Shown: positions 1 through 7,761 of the stretch, one piece after another
Layout of the letters: each line of letters opens with the position of its first letter
Numbering within the stretch: position 1 is the stretch's first letter
Assembly: GCA_937899365.1 (NCBI GenBank)
Contig: CALBPH010000501.1
Span: 1-17,369 of the forward strand
Length of the DNA: 17,369 nucleotides
From: an uncultured Leptolyngbya sp.
GTDB lineage: Bacteria > Cyanobacteriota > Cyanobacteriia > Phormidesmidales > Phormidesmidaceae
Direction: 5' to 3'
The notes under the pieces: generated by a model
Seen by the model: only the letters and a program-made list of their open reading frames with translations
Databases searched by the model: none
Told to the model about the DNA's origin: nothing
Made by a program: the position numbers and the translations under genes

Positions 1-48
1 AGGGTCAAAAAAATTTTTTTTTTGGTCAACCCCCTATCTTTTTATATC
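1..48. other. A/T tract downstream of the hydrolase gene
   Basis: Seven A residues run directly into about ten T residues (8-23), flanked by an AGGGTC on the left and GGTCAACCCCCT on the right, so the stretch is roughly self-complementary. It lies just past the stop of the minus-strand hydrolase, where a terminator would be expected, but no normal stem-loop with a loop can be drawn. I record it as a possible termination or bent-DNA region only. Confidence 0.3.
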
Positions 49-927
49 TTATTCCCCTTCTCTGTGCCGTCCTTTGTATCGCCTCGACGATGGGATATTT
101 ATAAAGGTCTTGATTAGGTGTGCAATAGAGTCGCAATCTGTTCGAATCAAATCATGATCGGCCTCGGGCAAGACCTCAAACTGGGCACCCGATACGCCCT
201 GACCATAGGTTTCACAATGCCAGAGGGGAATGGTGGTGTCCTGGGCACCGGCAATGACCAGGGTGGGTACCGAAATCTTGTGAATGTCTTTCTCAACCGT
301 ATCAATAGCATCCTCGGGACGTAGCCGATCGACAATAAAGGACTTGGCTACCGGTTGCTTGCCAAATTCCCGGCGTGCCATGGCCACTTGTTCGTAGGTT
401 TTTTGCTGACCCGTCACTTTGGCAAGGGGTTTTAGACCGCTCAGCACCCAATCTATAACTGGCGTTTCCCACAAAACCGGGCGCATATAGTTGTAGCGCC
501 CTACAAAGCTGTCATCCCGAATTCCCGCTGGTGCAATGAGGACCAGGTTCGTGATCACCGATGACGCCATGTTGGCCTGTTCGATGGCAAAGGCCGCGCT
601 GGTCCAACCGCCATAGGAATGCCCAATTAGGATGACATTTTGGAGCTGTAGGGCATCGATAAATTCACTTAAAAAAGCCGTCTGATGCCAAATGGTGTAC
701 TTTAGCTTGGGCTTGGACGAGCCTCCGAATCCTAGTAAATCTAAGGCAATACAGCGATAGGGATTGGTCAGACGCTCCATCAGAGATTGCCATAGACTGC
801 TTTCTCCTAAAAATCCATGGAGAAATAGCAAGACAGGACTGCCCTGGGCTGCCCATTCATCCGGTGGTTTTAAGTCTATGTAGGCTGCCTCATATTGGCT
901 TAGCTGAATCGTTGATTTTTGCACCAT
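49..927 (-). CDS. alpha/beta hydrolase fold protein
   Basis: A 292-residue alpha/beta hydrolase, substrate unknown. The fold's landmarks are visible: the HGF oxyanion-hole motif near residue 37, a D-x-x-G-F-G-x-S segment near 63-70, the nucleophile elbow G-H-S-Y-G-G with Ser104, an acid-bearing strand 'AGAQDT' and a final 'EADHDLI' that supplies the catalytic His. No signal peptide is seen, so it is probably cytosolic. The frame is open 41 codons further upstream (to 1050), but that extension would run into the divergent aminotransferase gene; the ATG at 927 with a GGGG-type ribosome site just before it is a better start and gives a normal family length. It diverges from the next gene with a 65-bp gap. 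Esterase, epoxide hydrolase, dehalogenase or C-C hydrolase activity are all possible; the sequence alone does not decide. The family call is secure. Confidence 0.88.
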   Translation of the reverse strand: MVQKSTIQLSQYEAAYIDLKPPDEWAAQGSPVLLFLHGFLGESSLWQSLMERLTNPYRCIALDLLGFGGSSKPKLKYTIWHQTAFLSEFIDALQLQNVILIGHSYGGWTSAAFAIEQANMASSVITNLVLIAPAGIRDDSFVGRYNYMRPVLWETPVIDWVLSGLKPLAKVTGQQKTYEQVAMARREFGKQPVAKSFIVDRLRPEDAIDTVEKDIHKISVPTLVIAGAQDTTIPLWHCETYGQGVSGAQFEVLPEADHDLIRTDCDSIAHLIKTFINIPSSRRYKGRHREGE

Positions 928-992
928 TGGCCCCTGCCGACTACGTTTCTCATCTTCTAATAAGGTAAAACCAAGTCGCACCCACGTTAACC

Positions 993-1787
993 ATGCAGCA
1001 GATGACCTATTGGTTTGCAGGCCGGTTATATGTAGATGAGCCCATGCCAATTTTGCCGAGTAACCCTGCGCTGGCCTATGGGGCCAGTGTGTTTACGACA
1101 ATGCGGGTGTATGGACATAGTCTGGAGCATCCGTTGACGGCGTGGGGGGAGCATTGCGATCGCATCTCCCAATCTCTATATACATTTGATTGGCCCCAAC
1201 CTAACTGGCAACGTGTGACCGAAGGCTGTCAGGCATTGCTTGCCCACTACCCAGTTTTGCGATTAGCCATCCTTGCCGATGGTAACGAGCTGATCACAGG
1301 TCGCCCGCTGCCCCATCACCTTGAGCAGCACCAAACTGACGGGGTAACGGTCTGGGGTGCCCAAGGACCCCAATATCAGCGCAGTTTACCCACGCACAAA
1401 ACCGGTAACTATCTCCCCTGTTGGCTCGCCATGCAGGCAGCCAAAACCCACGGAGCCCGTGACGCTATCTTGGTAGCTCCCTCTGGAGAATGGCTAGAAA
1501 CCAGCACTGGCAACCTCTGGGGCTATGCTGATGGACAATGGTGGACACCGCCTGTAGCCAGTGGGCTATTGCCAGGCATTAGCCGAGCCCGGTTAATCAG
1601 GGGCTTGGCTAACCAGGCCGTTACTGACACCCCTTGGACATCCGACATCGTGGAGCAATTTGAATGTTTAGCCTATAGCAACTGTGTGGTCGGCACTATG
1701 CCAATTCACACAGTTCTGCTAGGGAATATTAAACTAAACTATAGTTCTACCCACGCAGGTCTAAACGCCCTGAGGCGGATGTTTTAA
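993..1787 (+). CDS. PLP-dependent aminotransferase class IV (aminodeoxychorismate lyase / branched-chain aminotransferase family)
   Basis: A 264-residue fold-type IV PLP enzyme. Visible family signatures are the N-terminal 'GASVFTTMRVY' segment (30-40), the Schiff-base lysine in 'HKTGNYL' (Lys136), the glutamate that contacts the pyridine nitrogen in 'WLETSTGNLW' (Glu169, Asn174), and 'TPPVASGLLPGISR' (185-198), which binds the cofactor phosphate. The length and the short N-terminus suit 4-amino-4-deoxychorismate lyase (PabC, p-aminobenzoate step of folate synthesis) better than a branched-chain or D-amino-acid aminotransferase, but that is inference and no gene symbol is assigned. The ATG at 993 has no clear ribosome site; an in-frame ATG at 1002 is an alternative start. 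It stands alone on its strand, 148 bp ahead of ftsH, and no terminator is seen between them. Confidence 0.85.
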   Translation: MQQMTYWFAGRLYVDEPMPILPSNPALAYGASVFTTMRVYGHSLEHPLTAWGEHCDRISQSLYTFDWPQPNWQRVTEGCQALLAHYPVLRLAILADGNELITGRPLPHHLEQHQTDGVTVWGAQGPQYQRSLPTHKTGNYLPCWLAMQAAKTHGARDAILVAPSGEWLETSTGNLWGYADGQWWTPPVASGLLPGISRARLIRGLANQAVTDTPWTSDIVEQFECLAYSNCVVGTMPIHTVLLGNIKLNYSSTHAGLNALRRMF

Positions 1788-1849
1788 CTGCCTTAAATTT
1801 GCGAGCGCAGCTGCTAAACGGAGTTGTCCGTACAGAATCCTGAAATGCG

Positions 1850-1867
1850 TTAACATAAGTTAACAAC
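1850..1867 (+). promoter_or_regulatory. candidate HLR1-like direct repeat upstream of ftsH
   Basis: Two copies of TTAACA start exactly 10 bp apart (1850 and 1860), as TTAACATA-AG-TTAACAAC. The known HLR1 element bound by the response regulator RpaB is two (G/T)TTACA(T/A)(T/A) octamers separated by two bases. Spacing and most bases match, but each half carries A instead of T at its third base and the last base of the second half is off. It lies about 70 bp before the ftsH start. RpaB binding is inference. Confidence 0.33.
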
Positions 1868-1919
1868 TTTCGAATCAGCAAAGGCAAGCTCGCTTAAATT
1901 GCTGAAAATCACAAACTTT

Positions 1920-1925
1920 AGGAGG
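1920..1925 (+). promoter_or_regulatory. Shine-Dalgarno of ftsH, fixes a GTG start
   Basis: A perfect AGGAGG ends 10 bases before the GTG at 1936. The encoded N-terminus from that GTG reads MNKRWRNAGLY, as expected for FtsH3-type proteins, so this site decides the start codon. Confidence 0.85.
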
Positions 1926-1935
1926 CTTACTCCCT

Positions 1936-3780
1936 GTGAATAAGCGCTGGAGAAACGCTGGACTCTACGTATTATTGGTGGTTGTCGTCATTGCACTGGC
2001 AACCGCATTCTTTGAACAACCCCGTATCGAAATCGAATCATGGCGCTACAGCCGCTTCGTTAACGAAGTGGAAAACGGCGCTATTGAAAAGGTTTATATC
2101 AGTGCCGACCGTAGTCAGGCACGTTTCCCCGACCCGACTGGCGAAGAGCGTCGGATTGTGGTTAACCTGCCCAGCGACCCCGGCCTAGTTGATATCCTCA
2201 CTGACAATTCTGTAGATATCGAAGTTCAGCGCCAGGCTGAAGAGAATCGCTTGCTACAGGTGCTCAGCACGCTGTTGATTCCCATATTGCTGCTGGTTGT
2301 GCTGTTCTTTGTCCTCCGCAGAGCTCAAAATGGCCCTGGCAGTCAGGCCATGAACTTTGGTAAGTCGAAGGCCCGCGTACAGATGGAGCCCCAGACCCAG
2401 GTCACCTTTGGTGATGTGGCCGGTATTGACCAGGCCAAGCTAGAGCTGACTGAGGTGGTGGACTTCTTGAAGAACGCTGACCGCTTTACCGCTGTTGGTG
2501 CCAAGATTCCTAAGGGTGTCCTGCTGGTTGGCCCTCCAGGTACGGGTAAAACCTTGCTTGCCAAAGCCGTTGCTGGTGAAGCAGGTGTGCCTTTCTTCTC
2601 CATATCCGGTTCTGAGTTTGTAGAAATGTTTGTGGGTGTGGGTGCGTCCCGTGTCCGTGATCTGTTTGAGCAGGCTAAGAGCAATGCCCCCTGTATTGTC
2701 TTTATTGATGAGATTGACGCCGTAGGTCGTCAGCGGGGTGCAGGTCTTGGCGGTGGTAACGATGAGCGTGAGCAGACTCTAAATCAGCTCCTGACGGAGA
2801 TGGATGGTTTTGAAGGCACCACCGGCATCATCATCATCGCTGCGACTAACCGTCCCGATGTGTTAGATGCCGCCCTCTTGCGTCCTGGTCGTTTTGACCG
2901 TCAGGTGGTGGTTGACCGCCCTGACTACTCCGGTCGCCTAGAAATCTTGAGCGTTCACTCCCGTGGCAAGACATTCAGCAAGGATGTCGACCTAGAGAAA
3001 ATTGCTCGCCGTACACCTGGTTTTACCGGTGCTGACCTTTCAAACCTGTTGAATGAATCCGCTATTCTGGCGGCTCGTCGCAACTTGACCGAAATCTCCA
3101 TGGATGAGGTTAATGACGCGATTGACCGTGTCTTGGCTGGTCCCGAGAAGAAGGATAGAGTCATGAGCGAGAAGCGCAAGTCTCTGGTGGCTTATCACGA
3201 AGCAGGCCATGCCCTAGTGGGCGCGCTGATGCCCGACTATGACCCTGTGCAGAAGATCAGCATTATTCCCCGAGGTCAGGCCGGTGGTCTTACCTGGTTT
3301 ACCCCCAGTGAAGAGCGTCTAGAATCTGGTCTATACTCTCGCTCTTATCTGAAAAACCAAATGGCCGTTGCCCTGGGTGGTCGTCTGGCTGAGGAAATTA
3401 TCTTTGGCGATGAGGAAGTCACCACAGGTGCTTCTAATGACCTCCAGCAGGCGGCTCGAGTAGCCCGTCAGATGGAGACTCGCTTTGGTATGAGCGAAAA
3501 GCTTGGCCCTGTAGCCCTGGGTCGCCAGCAGGGAAATCCCTTCCTGGGTCGTGACATTGCCACAGAGCGAGATTTCTCTGAGGAAACGGCGGCTGTTATT
3601 GACGCTGAAGTTCGTGACTTGGTAGATGTTGCCTACAGCCGTGCCAAGCAGGTGCTGGTTGAAAACCGCAACGTCCTCGATCAGCTGGCAGATATGCTAG
3701 TGGATAAGGAAACGGTTGATTCTGACGAGCTACAGCGACTGCTGATTGATAACAACGTCAGCATGGCAAGCATTGCTTAG
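1936..3780 (+). CDS. ftsH: ATP-dependent zinc metalloprotease FtsH, FtsH3 type
   Basis: A 614-residue, full-length FtsH: a hexameric membrane-anchored AAA+ protease that extracts and degrades thylakoid and plasma-membrane proteins. In order: membrane segment 8-26, lumenal/periplasmic domain 30-105, second membrane segment 108-128, AAA core with Walker A G-P-P-G-T-G-K-T (199-206), pore motif M-F-V-G (231-234), Walker B I-V-F-I-D-E (254-259) and second region of homology near 303-322, then the M41 protease domain with zinc motif H-E-A-G-H (421-425) and the third ligand Asp502 in 'SNDLQQA'. The N-terminal segment, the 'GPGSQAMNFGKSKARV' linker and overall length match what I recall of Synechocystis FtsH3 (slr1604), the partner shared by the FtsH2/3 complex of photosystem II repair and the FtsH1/3 complex. 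Codons are strongly biased toward GGT, CGT and GTT, unlike neighbouring genes, which suggests high expression. It appears monocistronic. Confidence 0.97.
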   Translation: MNKRWRNAGLYVLLVVVVIALATAFFEQPRIEIESWRYSRFVNEVENGAIEKVYISADRSQARFPDPTGEERRIVVNLPSDPGLVDILTDNSVDIEVQRQAEENRLLQVLSTLLIPILLLVVLFFVLRRAQNGPGSQAMNFGKSKARVQMEPQTQVTFGDVAGIDQAKLELTEVVDFLKNADRFTAVGAKIPKGVLLVGPPGTGKTLLAKAVAGEAGVPFFSISGSEFVEMFVGVGASRVRDLFEQAKSNAPCIVFIDEIDAVGRQRGAGLGGGNDEREQTLNQLLTEMDGFEGTTGIIIIAATNRPDVLDAALLRPGRFDRQVVVDRPDYSGRLEILSVHSRGKTFSKDVDLEKIARRTPGFTGADLSNLLNESAILAARRNLTEISMDEVNDAIDRVLAGPEKKDRVMSEKRKSLVAYHEAGHALVGALMPDYDPVQKISIIPRGQAGGLTWFTPSEERLESGLYSRSYLKNQMAVALGGRLAEEIIFGDEEVTTGASNDLQQAARVARQMETRFGMSEKLGPVALGRQQGNPFLGRDIATERDFSEETAAVIDAEVRDLVDVAYSRAKQVLVENRNVLDQLADMLVDKETVDSDELQRLLIDNNVSMASIA

Positions 3781-3835
3781 GTAATGCCCGCTCGATAGGC
3801 GTTCCCCAGTCTTATTCCTAAAGAGTTTGACATTC

Positions 3836-3864
3836 AAAGCCGCAGGTTTTCCTGCGGCTTTTGT
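3836..3864 (+). terminator. rho-independent terminator of ftsH
   Basis: An 11-base stem AAAGCCGCAGG / CCTGCGGCTTT with a TTTT loop runs into a T-rich tail. It begins 55 bases after the ftsH stop codon, on the same strand. Confidence 0.9.
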
Positions 3865-3877
3865 TTTGCATGGTAAC

Positions 3878-3897
3878 CGTCCGAATACAGTCGGACG
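3878..3897. repeat. second GC-rich inverted repeat after the ftsH terminator
   Basis: CGTCCGA and TCGGACG form a perfect 7-bp inverted repeat around a 6-base centre (ATACAG). It follows the ftsH terminator by 13 bases and has no T-run, so it is not a second classic terminator. It could be an operator, an RNA stabiliser or chance. Confidence 0.5.
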
Positions 3898-4072
3898 ATT
3901 GTGCGTTTGGCGCTGTCGTCTTCCCCAATCCATGGGGCAAAATTATATTTCGTTACATGGATTGGTGAATCGTTAACACTGCTTACATAAGTATCAACAA
4001 GTACCCACTTCCATAGTTCAAATTGGTCTAAAAGCCTAAGAGGTGGACTCAAAAAGTAGGGGCACCTCCACA

Positions 4073-4855
4073 ATGGGCATATCACTAGATCCACTTCAGA
4101 TGTCCACTTCAGTTATGACAGCACTACATTCGATTCCCCACCAGCCCCATTCGCGACATCCCGTTGAGTATCAGCAGCGGTGGCTGCGGACGCTACGGAG
4201 CCATCGAGTGATTGCCGTGATTCGAGCTGAGACGGTCGAGAGTGGGCTAAATATGGCCCTAGCTGCTGCTGAAGGGGGCATTCATTTACTGGAAATCACT
4301 TGGAATAGCTATCAGCCTGTTGCTCTACTACAAGCTATTGAAAAGGCATTGCCCCATTGCACGGTGGGTGTGGGAACTATTCTGACTGAAGAAAATTTGC
4401 GGGTTGCGATCGCAACCGGTGCCCAGTTCTGCTTTAGTCCCCACACCTCCCTTGAGTTACTCAACCACGGACGCACCGTTCACATTCCCACCGTGGCCGG
4501 GGCCATGACCCCCACAGAAATATTGACGGCTTGGGAAGCGGGTGCCACCAGCGTAAAAGTATTTCCCATTAAGGCTTTTGGCGGAGCCACCTACCTGGAA
4601 TGTTTGCAGGGACCCATGGGGCATATTCCCCTAATTCCTTCTGGGGGGGTAACCGTTAAGAATGCAGCTGATTTGTTAGCCGCTGGAGCAACGGCAGTGG
4701 GTATTTCCAGCGGTCTATTTGAAGATGGGTGTGTGCGTCATCAAGACTGGCAAGCCATCGAGCAGCGAGCGGCCCAGCTGATTGAATCGATTGATTCGAT
4801 GACCCTAACTACCGAGTTTAAAAGCTTCAACAAAGAGACCATAAACCATGCCTAA
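4073..4855 (+). CDS. eda: KDPG/KHG aldolase family protein (2-dehydro-3-deoxy-phosphogluconate aldolase)
   Basis: A 260-residue class I aldolase of the Eda family, expected to cleave 2-keto-3-deoxy-6-phosphogluconate to pyruvate and glyceraldehyde-3-phosphate, the last Entner-Doudoroff step, and possibly 4-hydroxy-2-oxoglutarate. The Schiff-base lysine is seen in 'SVKVFPIKAFGG' (Lys162) and the general-acid/base glutamate in 'LLEITWNS' (Glu74). 'IPSGGVT' is the phosphate-binding turn. The position of E. coli Arg49, four residues after the glutamate, is Asn here. About 30 N-terminal residues precede the conserved core. Starts at 4043 (GTG), 4073, 4100 and 4115 (ATG) are all in frame; I chose the ATG at 4073 because of a TAGGGG about 10 bases before it, and the choice is uncertain. 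The 3' end overlaps the convergent ycf20 gene by 51 bp. Family assignment is firm; exact substrate is inferred. Confidence 0.88.
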   Translation: MGISLDPLQMSTSVMTALHSIPHQPHSRHPVEYQQRWLRTLRSHRVIAVIRAETVESGLNMALAAAEGGIHLLEITWNSYQPVALLQAIEKALPHCTVGVGTILTEENLRVAIATGAQFCFSPHTSLELLNHGRTVHIPTVAGAMTPTEILTAWEAGATSVKVFPIKAFGGATYLECLQGPMGHIPLIPSGGVTVKNAADLLAAGATAVGISSGLFEDGCVRHQDWQAIEQRAAQLIESIDSMTLTTEFKSFNKETINHA

Positions 4856-5137
4856 CTTAAATGAGTTAAGCATTTCAGGCAGTATCGTGAGCTGATCGCT
4901 GACGCGAGCCCGGTGGTGTAGCCAGCTAATCAGTTCGACCATGGCCACCAAAATGGCCGCTACGATAATGTCTACCTCGGCTTTTTGACCCGCCGTGGCA
5001 GAAATGGCCGTGGCAAAGAAATTGCCAAACAGCAGGCTGATGACGGCCAAAGAAATACGTCGCCAAGGGTTAAAAACCCACTGGCTGAACCGGCGACCTG
5101 CTTGCTCAACTAATGTGCTTAAACGAGTCCGCTGCAT
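4805..5137 (-). CDS. ycf20: Ycf20 / DUF565 family membrane protein
   Basis: A 110-residue protein of the Ycf20 (DUF565) family, shared by cyanobacteria and plastids. The typical features are present: 'NPWRRISLAVISLLFGNFF' (23-41), 'SATAGQKAEVDIIVAA' in the middle and the C-terminus 'FVEAFKLGS'. Two hydrophobic segments (about 29-47 and 55-73) suggest a thylakoid or inner-membrane location. In plants Ycf20 proteins have been linked to non-photochemical quenching; the cyanobacterial role is not established, so I give none. It starts 6 bp after the stop of the upstream RDD/pentapeptide gene on the same strand, so the two are probably one operon. Its last 51 bp overlap the end of the convergent aldolase gene. 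Confidence 0.9.
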   Translation of the reverse strand: MQRTRLSTLVEQAGRRFSQWVFNPWRRISLAVISLLFGNFFATAISATAGQKAEVDIIVAAILVAMVELISWLHHRARVSDQLTILPEMLNSFKLGMVYGLFVEAFKLGS

Positions 5138-5143
5138 GGCTTG

Positions 5144-7486
5144 CTAATCGGTATCCAACCCACCCCGGCAGCTGGGATGAATGCCCCCCTGGGCACAAAT
5201 GTAGTTTAACTGCCGACCATCCAAGTTGCGCGCCTGGCTAAAATTTACCCCCTGGAGATGCCGAACTGAGCTGAGCTGAGCGTTGGGCGTAATAAAGCTG
5301 TCATTGATGGTGCTGCCGTCGTAGAAAATTGCTCCAGCCAGGTCGGCATCGGTCAGATTGACTCCAGTTAGCTGGGCCTGTCTAAGATCGGTATCTCGTA
5401 AATTTGCCTGTCTCAAATCTGCCCGGTTGAAATTCACGCTGTCTAAATTCGCCCCTTGAAAATTGGCGCTGCTCAAATTGGCTTGACTAAAATCTGAGCT
5501 AATTAAGTTTGCCCCTACCCAGTCTGACTGGGGCAGCGTTGCCTGGGTCCAGCTGCTATGGGCGGCTTCAATTCGATTGAGTCTGGCCTGGGTAAAATCT
5601 GACCCATCAAAAACTGCTTGGGTCAGATCTGCTCCCACTAAGTTGCTGCCTTGCCAATGACTTTTGGGAGCGTTGACATTGATCAATTGGGCATTGGTCA
5701 GCTGGGCCCGCTCAAGATTGCCATAGGTCAAATTTGCATCCTTGAGATCAGTGCGTCTCAGGTTTGCATTCGTCAGCTGCACGCCTTGTAAATTAGCCTT
5801 TTCAAGGCTTGCGGCGACTAGAGTAATACCGCTGAGGTTGCTGATTTGATCATCATAAGAATCAGCTCTGCCATCTTCACCCACATCAAAAAAGCTAGCC
5901 CCTGCTAGATTTGCTTGGTTTAAGTTGGCCCCTTGCCAGCTGGTACCTGCGGCCAATAAACCCGGCTGAATGAGGCGAAAGGCTCGGTCTGTGTCATGGT
6001 AGCGACCCAGGTTAACGCGATCTAGTTGGGTTCCGGCTAGTTCATTGCTGTGGATGGCTAGGAGTTTTGCGATCGCACCCTGCACCACATGGCGTTGTTC
6101 CAAGCGACTATGGCGAGTGTCGGCATCTAACGGCTGCTGCAGGTCGTTTTCTAAGGCACGGCTCAAGGCCAATAACGGCGATAGACTCTCTAACCCCTGA
6201 CTTACCAGCGCCTGTTGAATAGTGGCTAAGGTGTCTGTCTGAGATGTTTGGCTCAGGAGATCCGTCAAATAATGGGCGGTACGAGGATCGTCCACCTGGG
6301 CCAACATCAAGATAGCCGTATTAGGGTCCCCATCGGCTTGAGTTTTGCTAGCGAGAGCCTGGGCCGTTTGTAGAAAGACATCTTCCTCAGCCCGATTGGT
6401 GGTAGGTGATTGAGTCACCCGGCCAATGCCAAACCCAGCTGCACAGGCTACTACCATGCCACAGGTCAATAGCAGCCATGGGCGATGGGCCTCTTTAGCT
6501 GGCTTAGTTACCAGTACTAAGCCACCGCCCCCATTTTGCTTAGTCTGCAAAGCACGAGGAGCCAATACTATCGAAGTCAGATTACCCTCGGCTTCCGTTA
6601 GCCACCAGTCATCGTCATTGGCGGTCTCACCGTAGAGTTGAACTGCGCCGTTTCCTTGGGATGAAAGCCCATTGGTCCAGGGTGGAGAATATACCAATGA
6701 CTCGCCTTGCTCTGGCGAAGAGCCCCACGATGGTTCACTGACTTTGCGGCTATCCATGGGCAGATAGCCCGCCGTTGCGATCTCAACCTGAGTTTTAGCT
6801 AGGCGATCATGCCACGCTCGTTTACCAGGGGCGATGGCCGTTGCCCCCTCAACCATTGCCAACAAACCAACCATGGCTGGCGTGAGCAGCCCCAATGAAC
6901 AATCGGCCACCAGGGTGACTCCCCCCACCACTATTAGGGGGAGCCCCCAGCGCACGAGCTCTCGGGTCAAGACCTGCCGTCCCTTAAGATGTGCACTGCC
7001 CGTTGAAATTATCCGAATTCCCAACCATTGCCTAGGCCACGTCTGCCCCGTCCGGCTGAGCTGAAACAGCTGACCGCCAGCGATAATCACAGGTGCAATC
7101 AGGGCAACCGTCCAGAGAATATTGGTGGAGTGTGGCACGGTACGATGTAGCTGATGTGGCGGTATCTGGGCAAAACGCGCCCATATATTTTGTGCCTTAC
7201 CTACGAGAGGATTGGGGGGGACTAAAGCGTCTGTCGTGCCTTTTCGATTGACGTCTGAGGTATATTCATTAGCCGTGTCTTCAGCTGTTTCCTCAACTAT
7301 GGGAGGTAACGATATGGGGGCTGTTTTTAGGGCGTATTGCCCCGCACCCCATGGCAAGATTGCCCCCATAGCCACCAGACCGATCTCTAGGCTCCAAGCC
7401 ACCAAACGTCTGCAGCCCAGCCAGCCAGAGCGTATTTTGAGGACAGGCACTATTGAGTTCTGAGCATTCATGATCTGCTGAGCCAT
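5144..7486 (-). CDS. RDD-domain membrane protein fused to a pentapeptide-repeat domain
   Basis: A 780-residue multidomain protein of unknown function. An N-terminal hydrophobic segment (28-48) is followed by a Pro/Thr-rich linker and an RDD-type membrane domain (about 120-235) with the family's 'GQTWPRQWLGIRII' and closing 'WHDRLAKTQVEI' motifs. A soluble low-complexity linker (240-330) leads to another membrane segment (336-355), an alpha-helical region (366-485), then a long pentapeptide-repeat right-handed beta-helix (about 514-725) of A(N/D)Lxx units. The helix is interrupted at 534-547 by an Asp-rich loop 'DVGEDGRADSYDD' that resembles a calcium-binding DxGxDG turn. The C-terminus holds two Cys (764, 773). 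Start is the ATG at 7486; another in-frame ATG lies at 7471. The gene precedes ycf20 by 6 bp. RDD and pentapeptide families are both clear; the combined role is not known. Confidence 0.9.
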   Translation of the reverse strand: MAQQIMNAQNSIVPVLKIRSGWLGCRRLVAWSLEIGLVAMGAILPWGAGQYALKTAPISLPPIVEETAEDTANEYTSDVNRKGTTDALVPPNPLVGKAQNIWARFAQIPPHQLHRTVPHSTNILWTVALIAPVIIAGGQLFQLSRTGQTWPRQWLGIRIISTGSAHLKGRQVLTRELVRWGLPLIVVGGVTLVADCSLGLLTPAMVGLLAMVEGATAIAPGKRAWHDRLAKTQVEIATAGYLPMDSRKVSEPSWGSSPEQGESLVYSPPWTNGLSSQGNGAVQLYGETANDDDWWLTEAEGNLTSIVLAPRALQTKQNGGGGLVLVTKPAKEAHRPWLLLTCGMVVACAAGFGIGRVTQSPTTNRAEEDVFLQTAQALASKTQADGDPNTAILMLAQVDDPRTAHYLTDLLSQTSQTDTLATIQQALVSQGLESLSPLLALSRALENDLQQPLDADTRHSRLEQRHVVQGAIAKLLAIHSNELAGTQLDRVNLGRYHDTDRAFRLIQPGLLAAGTSWQGANLNQANLAGASFFDVGEDGRADSYDDQISNLSGITLVAASLEKANLQGVQLTNANLRRTDLKDANLTYGNLERAQLTNAQLINVNAPKSHWQGSNLVGADLTQAVFDGSDFTQARLNRIEAAHSSWTQATLPQSDWVGANLISSDFSQANLSSANFQGANLDSVNFNRADLRQANLRDTDLRQAQLTGVNLTDADLAGAIFYDGSTINDSFITPNAQLSSVRHLQGVNFSQARNLDGRQLNYICAQGGIHPSCRGGLDTD

Positions 7487-7681
7487 TTAGCAACCTTGCT
7501 GTTTCCAATCACTCCAAGAGATTTATCCTAGTCCGGTTGGGCCAAAATAGTTGATTGTCACTGTCATTTAAATTCGTTGACCTAGATGATACAGGCTATA
7601 CGACAATTCCACTTTGTTAACTCTTGGCAAACTGGCACACACTCAAATCTGTTCACCATATGCTGCCATTAGTATTGAGCT

Positions 7682-7719
7682 ATACATTCCCAATGTATGT
7701 TGTTCAGATAAATGTTCAG
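7682..7719. promoter_or_regulatory. 17-bp palindrome and adjacent 7-bp direct repeats upstream of the secreted-protein gene
   Basis: ATACATT-CCC-AATGTAT (7682-7698) is a perfect 7-bp inverted repeat about a 3-base centre. Immediately after it TGTTCAG occurs twice, at 7701 and 7713, 12 bp apart. Both lie 43-80 bp before the ATG at 7762, in a 275-bp gene-free stretch that otherwise shows nothing I can name. Operator function is inference; the regulator is unknown. Confidence 0.35.
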
Positions 7720-7761
7720 TTTTCCCGTAAGGCTACCCTATAAGTTGCCAAGGTGCTATCG

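Noticed and set aside
118..324. 68-codon plus-strand ORF
   Set aside because: It lies wholly inside the hydrolase gene on the other strand, with no ribosome site and no family features.
928..1050. N-terminal extension of the alpha/beta hydrolase up to an ATG at 1050
   Set aside because: It would overlap the start of the divergent aminotransferase gene and adds 41 residues with no match to the fold; the ATG at 927 starts just before the conserved core.
2343..2684. 113-codon minus-strand ORF
   Set aside because: Antisense to the AAA domain of ftsH; composition mirrors ftsH codon bias.
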